Positions 31,812 through 40,663 of a DNA stretch of 59,153 nucleotides are shown here, in pieces. This DNA comes from Oscillospiraceae bacterium (GTDB taxonomy: Bacteria > Bacillota > Clostridia > Oscillospirales > CAG-272). The notes beneath the pieces were generated by a model, which was not told where the DNA came from, ran no database searches, and saw nothing but the letters and a program-made list of their open reading frames with translations. Within the stretch, counting starts at the first letter, position 1. Every line of letters starts with the position of its first letter. Made by a program: the position numbers and the translations under genes. The stretch is taken from positions 1 through 59,153 of the forward strand of contig SVSB01000010.1 in NCBI GenBank assembly GCA_015064505.1. Direction: 5' to 3'.

Positions 31812-33602
31812 TTATTTTATTTCCTCAAAATCCGCAGCACCGTGCTTGCACAGAGGGCAAACGAAATCTTCGGGCAGCTCGTCTCCCTCGTAAACGTATC
31901 CGCAGATCTTGCAAACGTAGCCCTTCTTTCCATCGGTATCGGGCTTTGGCTTTACGTTTGCGTGATAGTAAGAATAGGTCATGGTTTCTCTATCGGAGAT
32001 CACTCTTGCCTCGGTAACGGAGCAGATAAACATTCCGTGTGTATCAAGATCCACGTACTGCTCAACCTTCAGCGACATAAAGGAATTGATATATCGGGGA
32101 AGGAACACAAGCCCGTTATCGGAACGGAGAGGCTCACAGCCTTCAAACTTATTTACGTTTCTGCCGCTCAAAAAACCGAATTTTTCAAAGACGGCAAAGG
32201 GGGCGTCCACCGTAAGGCAGTTGATATTCATTATTCCCGTCTGCTTGATTATATGGTGAGAATAATTTTCTTTATTGATGGTAACGGCAAGTCTGTTGGG
32301 AGTGTTGGTCACTTGAGTGACGGTATTAACTATAAGTCCGTTATCCTTCTTGCCGTCGTTTGAGGTGACCACGTACAGTCCGTATCCGATGTTAAAGAGC
32401 GCGGAAAGATCGTTCTTGTTGGCGGTGCTGTCCTGACGTGCAAGATACTCCATGCAGAGCTCGTTGCAAAGCTCGTCGATCTGCGCCTTGCTATCGTCGT
32501 TTAGAGCGGAAAGGATCTTAACCGTGGTATCGGTATAGGTTATGTTCTTGCACTTTTCAAGCATTCCCTTCATAACCTTTGCCGCCATAGGTGCCCAGCT
32601 TCCGTTCTCCACGAGAGCAACGGTGCGGTTGGAAAAGTTGCGCTCCGTAAGGTGGTCTATAAACTCGCGCATAAAGGGGAAGATATCCGCGTTGTAGGTA
32701 GTGGTTGCAAGAATAAGCTTACTGTAACGGAAGGCGTCGCTTACCGCCTGCGCCATATCGCATCTGGCAAGATCGTACACCGTCACCTTGGGGCAACCGT
32801 TTGCCTTAAGCTTGTCAGCAAGACGGATAACAGCCTTCTTGGTGTTACCGTATACGGAGGTATAAGCGATCACTATTCCCTCTTCCTCAGGCTGATAGCT
32901 TGACCAGGTATCGTAAAGACCCAGGTAGTAGCCGAGGTTTTCCGTGAGCACGGGACCGTGGAGGGGGCATATTTTTTCGATATCAAGACCTGCCGCCTTT
33001 TTTAGCAGTGCCTGCACCTGAGCTCCGTATTTGCCGACGATACCGATATAGTAACGGCGTGCCTCGTCTGCCCAAGGCTCGTCCGCATCCCAAGCACCGA
33101 ACTTTCCGAAGCCGTCGGCGGAAAAGAGCACCTTATCCGTGCTGTCGTAGGTAACGATGACCTCGGGCCAATGCACCATGGGCGCGGTAACGAAGGTAAG
33201 AACGTGCTTTCCAAGGGAAAGTGTGTCCCCTTCTCCAACGACTATGCGGCTATCCGCAAAATCCGTGCCGAAGAAATTCTGCATCATATTGAATGCCTTG
33301 GCGGAGGCAACGAGCTTTGCATCCGGATACGCCTTAACGAAATTGGCAATATTTGCGCTATGGTCGGGCTCCATGTGCTGGACGATAAGAAAATCCGGCT
33401 TGCGGCTTCCGAGTGTGTTCTGGATGTTATCAAGCCATTCGTGGGTGAAATTCACGTCCACGGTGTCCATTATGGCGATCTTTTCGTCAATTATGGCATA
33501 GGAGTTATAAGCCATGCCGTTCGGAACCTTATACTGTCCCTCAAAAAGATCTATCTTTCTGTCGTTAACGCCGATATATTTTATATCTTGAGTGATGATC
33601 AT
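31812..33602 (-). CDS. Four-domain flavodiiron protein (oxygen/NO reductase)
   Basis: A 596-residue cytoplasmic flavodiiron protein. (1) Metallo-beta-lactamase-like diiron domain, about 1-240, with the complete ligand set His76, Glu78, Asp80, His81, His144, Asp163, His215. (2) Flavodoxin domain, about 242-390 (YTSVYGNTKKA, FMN site). (3) Flavin-reductase-like domain, about 400-550 (GYGLYVVTS, NTVTQVTNTP). (4) Short rubredoxin-like domain, 561-596, with Cys564, 567, 582, 585 and no central insert, like that of rubrerythrins. It reduces O2 or NO to protect anaerobic enzymes. ATG 33602 follows GGAGG. Probable operon with the rubredoxin gene. Confidence 0.94.
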   Translation of the reverse strand: MIITQDIKYIGVNDRKIDLFEGQYKVPNGMAYNSYAIIDEKIAIMDTVDVNFTHEWLDNIQNTLGSRKPDFLIVQHMEPDHSANIANFVKAYPDAKLVASAKAFNMMQNFFGTDFADSRIVVGEGDTLSLGKHVLTFVTAPMVHWPEVIVTYDSTDKVLFSADGFGKFGAWDADEPWADEARRYYIGIVGKYGAQVQALLKKAAGLDIEKICPLHGPVLTENLGYYLGLYDTWSSYQPEEEGIVIAYTSVYGNTKKAVIRLADKLKANGCPKVTVYDLARCDMAQAVSDAFRYSKLILATTTYNADIFPFMREFIDHLTERNFSNRTVALVENGSWAPMAAKVMKGMLEKCKNITYTDTTVKILSALNDDSKAQIDELCNELCMEYLARQDSTANKNDLSALFNIGYGLYVVTSNDGKKDNGLIVNTVTQVTNTPNRLAVTINKENYSHHIIKQTGIMNINCLTVDAPFAVFEKFGFLSGRNVNKFEGCEPLRSDNGLVFLPRYINSFMSLKVEQYVDLDTHGMFICSVTEARVISDRETMTYSYYHANVKPKPDTDGKKGYVCKICGYVYEGDELPEDFVCPLCKHGAADFEEIK

Positions 33603-33672
33603 AATGCCTTCCTCCAACAATAATTACTCTATATATTAGACCACGAAACCGCAAAAAAGTCAAGCACGAGCG

Positions 33673-34707
33673 TTAAAAACATTTTCCGTCCTTGCAATCG
33701 TGAGTCTCTCCGTAACGGCAACAAAGCTCGTTGGGGCATTTGCCTTTCTCAAAGAAGCTTACAAGATTACTTACGGTGGTTTCCGCAATATTTTCAAGTG
33801 CTTCTTCCGTCAGAAAAGCCTGATGAGAGGTAACGAGTACGTTTGGCATGGATATAAGCCGCGCAAGCACGTCGTCCTCCATAATGTGACCTGAGTTATC
33901 CTCAAAAAAGAGATCCGATTCCTCCTCGTACACGTCAAGGCAGGCGGCACCCACCTTGCGGCTTTTTATAGCAGCAAGCAACGCTTCTGCATCCACGAGA
34001 GCACCGCGGGAGGTATTGAGAAGCACTACCCCCTTTTTGCACTTTTCAAAGGCTGCTGCATCAAGCAAATGGTAGGTATCGTCGGTTAAGGGACAATGGA
34101 GCGAAATAACGTCGCTTTCCCTGAAAAGCTCCTCAAGCTCCACGTATTTAACGTGCTCACCGTCAGCAAAGCCTTCCACGGGGAATTTATCGTAAGCAAG
34201 CACTCGCATTCCAAAGCCGCGGCAAATATCCGTGAACACTCTGCCGATGCGCCCCGTACCGATAACGCCAACGGTCTTGCCGTGCAGATCAAAGCCCGTG
34301 AAGTTTGCAAGGCTGAAGTTAAAATCCTTGGATCGGATATACGCCTTGTGGATGCGTCGGACGGAAGTAAGGAGCAAAGCCATAGTATGCTCCGCAACCG
34401 CGTAGGGCGAATATGCGGGAACACGAAGCACGTGCAGCTTTCCAAAGGCGTGCTTCATATCAACGTTATTAAAGCCCGCACAGCGAAGCGCAAGCACCTT
34501 AACGCCCAGCTCGTAAAGCTTATCTATTACCTGTGCATTAACAGTATCGTTCACGAAGGCGCATACTGCGTCGTATCCGTGGGCAAGCTCCGCCGTATCG
34601 GCGTTAAGCTTCGTTTCAAAATATTTTATGTCAATACCCTTTGCCGCACAATGCTTATCAAAGGACGGTCTGTCGTAGGGTTTAGTATCAAAAAAAGCTA
34701 ATTTCAA
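33673..34707 (-). CDS. ldhA: D-lactate dehydrogenase (D-2-hydroxyacid dehydrogenase) with Cys-rich tail
   Basis: A 344-residue NAD-dependent D-2-hydroxyacid dehydrogenase that interconverts pyruvate and D-lactate. The Rossmann motif GVIGTGRIGRVF is near 150, with the catalytic Arg in NTSRGAL, a Glu in VYEEE and the acid His in SHQAFLTEEAL. After the normal end of the fold a tail carries Cys324, 329, 330, 338 and 343. TTG start with AGGAGG seven bases before. Divergent from the Crp/Fnr-type gene with a shared operator, consistent with redox or fermentation control. Specificity for lactate is inferred. Confidence 0.9.
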   Translation of the reverse strand: MKLAFFDTKPYDRPSFDKHCAAKGIDIKYFETKLNADTAELAHGYDAVCAFVNDTVNAQVIDKLYELGVKVLALRCAGFNNVDMKHAFGKLHVLRVPAYSPYAVAEHTMALLLTSVRRIHKAYIRSKDFNFSLANFTGFDLHGKTVGVIGTGRIGRVFTDICRGFGMRVLAYDKFPVEGFADGEHVKYVELEELFRESDVISLHCPLTDDTYHLLDAAAFEKCKKGVVLLNTSRGALVDAEALLAAIKSRKVGAACLDVYEEESDLFFEDNSGHIMEDDVLARLISMPNVLVTSHQAFLTEEALENIAETTVSNLVSFFEKGKCPNELCCRYGETHDCKDGKCF

Positions 34708-34742
34708 TTCTGTACCTCCTTGCTTTTACGGTATCATTATAG

Positions 34743-34778
34743 TATAATATGCTCAATAAATCTGTTGAAATTTCAACG
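34743..34778. promoter_or_regulatory. Divergent ldhA / Crp-Fnr promoter region with operator
   Basis: The palindrome GTTGAAATTTCAAC (34764-34777; TGTTGA-N4-TCAACG at 34763-34778) lies just after TATAAT (34743-34748) for the rightward gene. Read leftward, TTCAAC inside the palindrome is a candidate -35 spaced 17 bp from TATACT for ldhA. Thus one bound regulator could block both genes. Element shared with 935-958. Confidence 0.65.
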
Positions 34779-34791
34779 CACGGAGAGAATT

Positions 34792-35451
34792 TTGAAAAAT
34801 TATTCGGAAGCCATAAAAAAATGCCCCCTTTTTGATGGCATAGACGATACGGAGCTTGAACGGATGCTTCACTGTCTTGGGGCGAAGATAGTGGAATTTG
34901 ATAAGAAGTTCACGATTTTTGCGGAAGGCACGCCCGCAACCAATATCGGCATACTGCTTGATGGAGCCGCCCAAACGGTGCAGGTGGATTATTACGGAAA
35001 CAGAAGCATCTTAAGCGATATAAAAGCGGGAGAAATGTTCGGAGAGGCATTTGCCTGCGCTGAAACTCCCTCCCTTCCCATATCAGTAATAGCAAGCGAG
35101 CCAAGCGCCGTTATGCTTATAAACTGCGCACACGTTCTTCACACCTGCAAGAACAGCTGCGGCTTTCACCATCAGCTGATCTTCAATCTGATGAAGGATC
35201 TTGCAACGAAAAACATTGCTTTTCACAAGCGCATTGAGATCACCTCCAAGCGCTCCACCCGCGAAAAGCTACTCACTTACCTTGCAATGCAGGCAAAGCG
35301 CGCGGGAAGCAACTCATTTTCCATCCCCTTTGACAGGCAGGAGCTTGCGGATTATCTTGAGGTGGACAGAAGCGGACTTTCAAGCGAGATAAGCAAATTA
35401 AAAAACGAAGGCGCAATAGACTGCTATAAAAACAGCTTTAAGCTGCTGTGA
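34792..35451 (+). CDS. Crp/Fnr-family transcriptional regulator
   Basis: A 219-residue regulator with an N-terminal cyclic-nucleotide-binding-like beta-roll (about 10-120) and a C-terminal winged helix (about 150-219; REKLLTYLAMQAKRAG, DRQELADYLEVDRSGLSSEISKL). No N-terminal Fe-S cysteine cluster as in FNR. Several Cys lie in the sensor domain (MLHCLG, FACAE, INCAHVLHTCKNSCG). TTG 34792 is chosen because GGAGAG precedes it; a longer frame would cross its own promoter. The operator at 34763 suggests autoregulation. A redox or metabolite signal is possible but unproven. Confidence 0.88.
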   Translation: MKNYSEAIKKCPLFDGIDDTELERMLHCLGAKIVEFDKKFTIFAEGTPATNIGILLDGAAQTVQVDYYGNRSILSDIKAGEMFGEAFACAETPSLPISVIASEPSAVMLINCAHVLHTCKNSCGFHHQLIFNLMKDLATKNIAFHKRIEITSKRSTREKLLTYLAMQAKRAGSNSFSIPFDRQELADYLEVDRSGLSSEISKLKNEGAIDCYKNSFKLL

Positions 35452-35459
35452 GGTGCAAG

Positions 35460-36608
35460 GTGTTAAACGAAAGGGTACTTGAATACATAGAAGAGAACGC
35501 GGAGGCGGCACGGGAGCTCCTGCTTACCATTGCTCCCATTCCCGCCCCCTCAAACCACGAGGAGCTTCGGGCGGATTTCTGCAGGAATTGGCTTGAGTCC
35601 GTAGGTGCGGAAAACGTATATATCGACGAAGCGCTGAACGTGATATATCCCATCGGGGATGACGGTAAGTGCCCATTAAAGGTCTTTATGGCGCACAGTG
35701 ACGTTGTGTTTCCCGATACCGATCCCCTGCCCCTTTCCTGCCGTGACGGCAAAATTTTCTGCCCCGGAGTGGGGGACGACACCGCACACGCAGTTATGCT
35801 CATGGCCGTTGCAAAATATCTTGCGGCAGATCCGCCAAAGAATACGGATTGCGGCGTCCTTCTGATTGTTAACTCCTGCGAGGAGGGGCTTGGAAATCTT
35901 AAGGGCTGCAGAAAAATAATGGAGCGCTACGGCGATAGAATAACGGAATTCGTGACCTTTGACAGTCATCCGAGGAATTTAGTGAACCGTGCCGTTGGCT
36001 CACACCGATACAAAATAGAGATAAAGACCGAGGGCGGTCACTCATACGGCAATTTTGGCAGAACCAACGCTATTGCCGTTATGGCTCTGCTAATAAACAA
36101 GCTGTATTCCGTAAATCCTCCGGAGGGAGGAAAGACCACCTATAACGTTGGAACAATATCGGGCGGCACGTCCGTAAATACCATTGCGCAAAACGCGGAA
36201 ATGCTTTACGAATACCGCTCCGACAAATATGAAAATCTTGAATATATGGAGAATCGCTTCAGGGAAATACTTGAATCCTTTGCAGACGAGGACGCGGAGA
36301 TCGTAGTAACCAAGGTAGGCGACCGCCCCTGCGGCACCGAGGTAGACGAAAAGCGGCAGACCGCACTTACAAGCAAAGCCGTTAAGGCCATAGAGGAGGC
36401 TTACGGCTTTACCCCCAAGCAAAGCTCCGGGTCAACGGATTGCAATATTCCCCTTTCCATGGGGATCCCCTCCGTATGCGTGGGATGCGTCAGGGGAGGC
36501 GGTGCTCACACCAGAGAGGAATTTATTATAGAGGACAGTATAAAACCGGGGCTTAAGGTTGCCTTCGGTATGATACTTGAGGCTTTGGGAGATAATTATG
36601 AACGGTAA
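35460..36608 (+). CDS. M20 family metallopeptidase
   Basis: A 382-residue zinc amidohydrolase of the M20 family (PepT/CPG2-like). Metal ligands are seen in MAHSDVVFPD, PGVGDDTAHA and the catalytic Glu pair in NSCEEGLGN, with a lid domain around GSHRYKIEIKTEGGHS. It hydrolyses peptides or N-acylated amino acids. GTG 35460 with GAGGTG upstream is preferred over GTG 35448, which overlaps the regulator stop. Probably cotranscribed with the regulator and the two following genes. Confidence 0.9.
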   Translation: MLNERVLEYIEENAEAARELLLTIAPIPAPSNHEELRADFCRNWLESVGAENVYIDEALNVIYPIGDDGKCPLKVFMAHSDVVFPDTDPLPLSCRDGKIFCPGVGDDTAHAVMLMAVAKYLAADPPKNTDCGVLLIVNSCEEGLGNLKGCRKIMERYGDRITEFVTFDSHPRNLVNRAVGSHRYKIEIKTEGGHSYGNFGRTNAIAVMALLINKLYSVNPPEGGKTTYNVGTISGGTSVNTIAQNAEMLYEYRSDKYENLEYMENRFREILESFADEDAEIVVTKVGDRPCGTEVDEKRQTALTSKAVKAIEEAYGFTPKQSSGSTDCNIPLSMGIPSVCVGCVRGGGAHTREEFIIEDSIKPGLKVAFGMILEALGDNYER

Positions 36609-37269
36609 AAAATACTTGGTTACAGCCGCATCCATCCTTTTGTGCATTGCCCTGTTCTTCTTCATAATAACGTTTTCCATAGGACTTCCCATCTACGTGC
36701 GCCCTTTTTATTACGCGCATATAAAGCCGATGGAGCTGGCAGAGACAAGCGGCTACACGGGTGATGAGATAATCGCAGCGTACAACGAGGTTCTTGACTA
36801 TCTCACCCTGCCGGGAAAGGACTTTTCCGCAGGCGAGATGAAATACTCGGAGGAAGGCGCGGCACATTTTGCGGATTGCAAGGTGCTCTTCGATCTGAAT
36901 GTTTCCGTGCTTCTTGCATCTTCCCTCGTTATATGTGCCATAAAAGTGCTTGAGCGCATAAAGGGCTTTAAGTGCAGACTGTGTGGGCACAGACCCGCGT
37001 TCTTTGCGGGAATTGCCGCGGTAGTTCTGCCCGTCGTTATAGGCGCACTTGCGGCAACGGATTTTGACCGCGCATTCGTCGTTTTCCACAGTCTTTTCTT
37101 CCCCGGCAAGGATAACTGGATATTCGACCCGCGCACCGATGAAATTATCAACGTGCTTCCCCAGGATTTCTTTATGCACTGCGCGATACTTATCGGAGCG
37201 GGAGTTATTATCCTTTCCGCCGCCTTTATAATTTACGATATAGTTGATAAAAAGCAGAAACGGAGTTAA
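36598..37269 (+). CDS. DUF1461 / TIGR01906 integral membrane protein
   Basis: A 223-residue protein with four transmembrane helices and a large extracytoplasmic loop after the first (about 35-95), as in the TIGR01906 (DUF1461) family. The conserved VFHSLFFPGKDNW motif (about 160) is typical. Function unknown; in other Firmicutes it is linked to envelope lipid enzymes. Start overlaps the M20 stop by 11 nt with GGGAG before ATG 36598. Confidence 0.85.
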   Translation: MNGKKYLVTAASILLCIALFFFIITFSIGLPIYVRPFYYAHIKPMELAETSGYTGDEIIAAYNEVLDYLTLPGKDFSAGEMKYSEEGAAHFADCKVLFDLNVSVLLASSLVICAIKVLERIKGFKCRLCGHRPAFFAGIAAVVLPVVIGALAATDFDRAFVVFHSLFFPGKDNWIFDPRTDEIINVLPQDFFMHCAILIGAGVIILSAAFIIYDIVDKKQKRS

Positions 37270-37271
37270 AA

Positions 37272-37664
37272 ATGAAAACCATTGAAGAATTGAGAGAGTT
37301 TTTTAAGGCTGATATTTTTGCAACGGACGTGGGATGCGTTATAGAAGAAGTGGGAAAGGGCGTTTCCGTATGCTCCATGCCCATTGAAGCAAAGCACAAA
37401 AACGCACGGGGCGCCGTGATGGGCGGAGCCATATTTACTCTTGCCGATTTTGCATTTGCCGTTGCGGCAAACGCCGAGGGGATACCCACCGTTTCCGTAT
37501 CCGCAAATACGATGTTTATGAAGGCGGCAAAAGGAACGAGGCTTATTGCCCGTGCGGAGCTTATCCACAACGGAAGGACCACCTGCGCCGCAAGCGTACG
37601 CATCAAAGACGATCTCGGCACCAATATCGCGGAGGTATCCCTTACGGGAATTCATCTTGCGTAA
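37272..37664 (+). CDS. PaaI-family hotdog thioesterase
   Basis: A 130-residue hotdog-fold acyl-CoA thioesterase. The signature HKNARGAVMGGAIFTLADFAFAV corresponds to the HxNxxGxxxGGxxxxLxD motif with the catalytic Asp/Asn. Starts 2 nt after the DUF1461 gene with GGAG. Acyl substrate unknown. Confidence 0.9.
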   Translation: MKTIEELREFFKADIFATDVGCVIEEVGKGVSVCSMPIEAKHKNARGAVMGGAIFTLADFAFAVAANAEGIPTVSVSANTMFMKAAKGTRLIARAELIHNGRTTCAASVRIKDDLGTNIAEVSLTGIHLA

Positions 37665-37689
37665 GGCGAAATGCAAGCATTCAGAGTGG

Positions 37690-37785
37690 TTGGTAGAAAC
37701 TGACAAAGCAAAAGATTTTTACGAAAAGCTCGGGTTCACCGAAAACACCGATCATTATTTAACGATTCCGTGTAAATGGTTTTAA
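37690..37785 (+). pseudogene. GNAT acetyltransferase C-terminal fragment
   Basis: The reading frame ends with TDKAKDFYEKLGFTENTDHY and then LTIPCKWF. This is the classical C-terminal A-motif/B-motif end of GNAT acetyltransferases (AxxFYxKLGF), but everything upstream is missing and no start or binding site exists. Remnant of a deleted gene, just ahead of a family R repeat. Confidence 0.7.
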
Positions 37786-37805
37786 ATCAAAAACGCAAAA
37801 AAACA

Positions 37806-37961
37806 CAGCCTTCCCTTGTAAGGGAAGGGGGACCGCGACAGCGGTGGATGAGTAGGGGAGGGGCTTGCTCCTCCCGCAAATATACACCTCATCCAACGGC
37901 TCGGATTTACGGCGCACAATAGTCGCCGGCGGCACCTCCTTCTCCCACCGGAGAAGGCTGT
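37806..37961. repeat. Palindromic intergenic repeat, family R, copy 2
   Basis: Opposite orientation to copy 1: AGCCTTCCCTTGTAAGGGAA, then GGGGGACCGCGACAGCGGTGG, GATGAG at the left; CTCATCCA, GCCGGCGGCACC and CCTTCTCCCACCGGAGAAGG at the right. It lies between the GNAT remnant and the PHP gene and probably acts as terminator for both sides. Confidence 0.75.
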
Positions 37962-37973
37962 TTTAATTTATAT

Positions 37974-38990
37974 TTATAAAATATCCTCAACGAAATATGC
38001 GTTGGTATTAGCGTTATTACCGTTCTTATCTGTAACGGTTATGCGGATATATCCGTCATCGGGCTCAACGACGAACTCTGCGTAGGTAAGTCTTTTTCCC
38101 TTCTCTCTGAAGGCGGCGCGGGTCTTGCGGCAGGCGGTGGACAAAACTATCTTCTCGCAGGGACCCGTCTTTACGCAGACCTTGTTGCCCTCCATATAAA
38201 GCTCCTTGATCTCAGGGCCCGTGGATGCGTAAAAATTGCCTGCAAGCAGCGCATCCGTGATTGCGGTATATTCAAGCTTATCCGCTTTTATCATGGTGAA
38301 CGCAAAGAATGCGTCGCTACGGGCACTGTCAAGAGGTGCGCCGTTGTGGTTATCGTCTGCGGCAATGCAATAAAGCTTCTTGCCCATACGGAGCATATCG
38401 TCGTATATTACGGGATTATATTCGGGGAATGTGCGGTAAGAGCCCGTATTGCATATTTCCATGGCGTGCATACCGTGGTAATTTTCGTAATCGCTTCTGT
38501 TCTCAAGTGACCATACGGGATGATTGTAGGTAACGAAAAAGCCGTTCTCCACGCCCGCTTTTATCATTGTGTTGATGCACTCGGGGCTGTGGTCGCGCTC
38601 AAAATCGGGCATATTGGGATCGAACTGCACCAGATGCCTGTTGGCGGCTCCGTTACCGACCATATATTTTTCCCTATGCCAGCACACCTGACGAAGATTA
38701 TCGGGCTTAAGAGCGATAAGGCACAAATGGCAGGTCTTGCGGTATTTAAAGACAGCACCGGGATCGTTTGCGTTCAGCTCGTAGCCGTTTAACGCAACGA
38801 AATTCTCATCACAAAGATGGGTCTGATCCAGCATTACGTTGTGGTCCGTATAGGCAACGACGGAGTATCCTCGCGCCGCGTACGCCTCCTTTACCTGCTT
38901 GGGGGTGAACTTACCGTCGGAAACCGTGGTGTGGCAATGCAGATTTGCCTTATAGAACTGCCCTCCCTCGGGCAAAAGATACTTTCTCAT
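37974..38990 (-). CDS. PHP-domain metal-dependent phosphoesterase
   Basis: A 338-residue PHP-domain hydrolase. Metal motifs are NLHCHTTVSDG (about 16-26) and AYTDHNVM (about 47), later YNHPVWSLE and AADDNHN. The C-terminal 80 residues form a beta-sandwich. Related proteins hydrolyse phosphoesters or act in sugar catabolism loci. AAGGAG before ATG 38990. Downstream of the lipoprotein gene at 39068, possibly the end of the same transcription unit. Confidence 0.88.
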   Translation of the reverse strand: MRKYLLPEGGQFYKANLHCHTTVSDGKFTPKQVKEAYAARGYSVVAYTDHNVMLDQTHLCDENFVALNGYELNANDPGAVFKYRKTCHLCLIALKPDNLRQVCWHREKYMVGNGAANRHLVQFDPNMPDFERDHSPECINTMIKAGVENGFFVTYNHPVWSLENRSDYENYHGMHAMEICNTGSYRTFPEYNPVIYDDMLRMGKKLYCIAADDNHNGAPLDSARSDAFFAFTMIKADKLEYTAITDALLAGNFYASTGPEIKELYMEGNKVCVKTGPCEKIVLSTACRKTRAAFREKGKRLTYAEFVVEPDDGYIRITVTDKNGNNANTNAYFVEDIL

Positions 38991-39067
38991 TTTTGCTCTC
39001 CTTTATATTTTTGTATTAAACTTGACAGAACGATATGGATGCGCTCACGGCGGTGAGTTCGCAAGCA

Positions 39068-40474
39068 TCAAGGCACGACCTTGACGTAATAAAGCTTGGT
39101 TTTGGTATGATTTTCGTTACGGGGAATTCCCGTAAGCACGTCCGGCTCGTCCTTTCCGTAGGAGTAGACGCACTTGATGATGATCTCCCCGGGAGTTATT
39201 GCCGTTACCGTACAGCTATCGCCGTAGCCGCTGATGGATACCCCTTGTCCCGACTCGATGCGCCACTCGTAGGTCTCGTAATTGGGCATAAACACGTAAG
39301 TGGAAACGTACTCAAGCTTCAGACTTTCTCCCACCTTCAGGGTGATGGCCTCCTCCGCCTTGAAATTCTCGCCCCATAAGCTGCCGTAAGCAGGCATGGC
39401 GGCAAGGATCTCAAGGGTCACGGGCTCAAGCTCGTAAACGATATCCATGGAAATATAGACCACGCACTCAACCTCGTCCCACCGCAGAACGCGCACGGTG
39501 CAGGCGTTCATGGCAGAGCGTCCCGTTGGCCTTGACAGCGAGCTAACTCCTCCCGTATCTCCAAGGCAACAGTATTCCACGTAGATGGGGCTTGCGCACA
39601 GCCATCCCAAAGCATCGGAAAGGGTATACACCTCGCCGCCCTTCAGGGATTTATGTATTGCAACCTCGATGCATTCCTCCGAAGCGCCGTCTATAAAATC
39701 ATAGATACCGATACTGTAATCGTCGCAGGGATAATCCGCGTATTTTTCAACGCCAACTTCTGCTTTGGTGCTGTACAGCACTTCCTTGCCGTTTAGCAGA
39801 ATCGCGGCTTCGCCGTGTGTCCCTGCCTCCACGGACAGAGCACCGTCACTGCCGTTGTAATACCGTCCGTTACCAAGATAATAGGCATCCGACACCCTCT
39901 GACCGTAAACTTCATTAAAGCGGTCGCCCGTTCCGCCCGTGCGGCGGTATCCGAAGTCCTCAGTATGGAACAGATCGGCAAACACAAGCGTCACCACTCC
40001 CTTGGAGGTGCCGTGCAAACGAATATCCCCGCGGGCGTCGGAATTGATCCGTCCCTTGGTTTCCCTGCCGGTATCAACGGTTGCAAGACCGAGCAACACC
40101 TCAAATTCTTCTTTTGCAAGTTTCCCGCCAAAGGGATCGTCCGCATCAAGCTCAAAATTGGTGCTTGCCACAATTTCATAATTAAACTCATCAATGAGAA
40201 GGCGGACGTACTCCGCGATGGCAGTGCCGTCTTCCGCCGTTACTTCCAGCTTGCGATAGGTTTCCTGCCAATCTTCTATCCTTGTTCCGAAGAATGACGC
40301 AATATCCTGAAAGGTCTTAATGCTCCGCTCCGGCTCCGTTGAGGCAGGATCTAATTGAGGCGCTATCAAAGCGGGCTCCGCATCGGTAATAACATCCGAA
40401 TCGGAGCATCCGATCAACGTTCCCAATATCGTTACGAAAGAAAGAACAGACGCAATCGTCCTTTTTATATCCAT
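39068..40474 (-). CDS. Lipoprotein of unknown function with C-terminal Ig-like domain
   Basis: A 468-residue exported lipoprotein: signal peptide with lipobox LIGC, then an acidic linker. The central region (about 40-370) has no recognised domain. The C-terminal stretch (about 385-465) has the strand pattern of a bacterial Ig-like (BIG2) domain (TLKVGESLKLEYVS, SCTVTAITPGEIIIKCVYSYG). GGAGG before ATG 40474; the upstream ATG has no site. It lies after the glycosidase operon's terminator, so it has its own promoter. Possible surface binding protein. Confidence 0.72.
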   Translation of the reverse strand: MDIKRTIASVLSFVTILGTLIGCSDSDVITDAEPALIAPQLDPASTEPERSIKTFQDIASFFGTRIEDWQETYRKLEVTAEDGTAIAEYVRLLIDEFNYEIVASTNFELDADDPFGGKLAKEEFEVLLGLATVDTGRETKGRINSDARGDIRLHGTSKGVVTLVFADLFHTEDFGYRRTGGTGDRFNEVYGQRVSDAYYLGNGRYYNGSDGALSVEAGTHGEAAILLNGKEVLYSTKAEVGVEKYADYPCDDYSIGIYDFIDGASEECIEVAIHKSLKGGEVYTLSDALGWLCASPIYVEYCCLGDTGGVSSLSRPTGRSAMNACTVRVLRWDEVECVVYISMDIVYELEPVTLEILAAMPAYGSLWGENFKAEEAITLKVGESLKLEYVSTYVFMPNYETYEWRIESGQGVSISGYGDSCTVTAITPGEIIIKCVYSYGKDEPDVLTGIPRNENHTKTKLYYVKVVP

Positions 40475-40585
40475 AATCACCCTCCGCACCATTCTCCGAT
40501 TTATATAAATAATTATAAATCAGAGAGCTGAAATAATCAACACGGTAATTCAAAGAATCTGAAAAAATACACCCTATATCCATAC

Positions 40586-40629
40586 AAAAACAGACGGCGT
40601 TCAACTTTTGTTGAACGCCGTCTGTTTTG
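40586..40629 (-). terminator. terminator of the AraC-GH43-GH51 operon
   Basis: A 19-bp perfect stem AAAACAGACGGCGTTCAAC / GTTGAACGCCGTCTGTTTT with a 4-nt loop, 35 bp beyond the GH51 stop. Confidence 0.93.
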
Positions 40630-40663
40630 CAATCCCGTGATATAGCTCGGGATCTTGTTTGAA

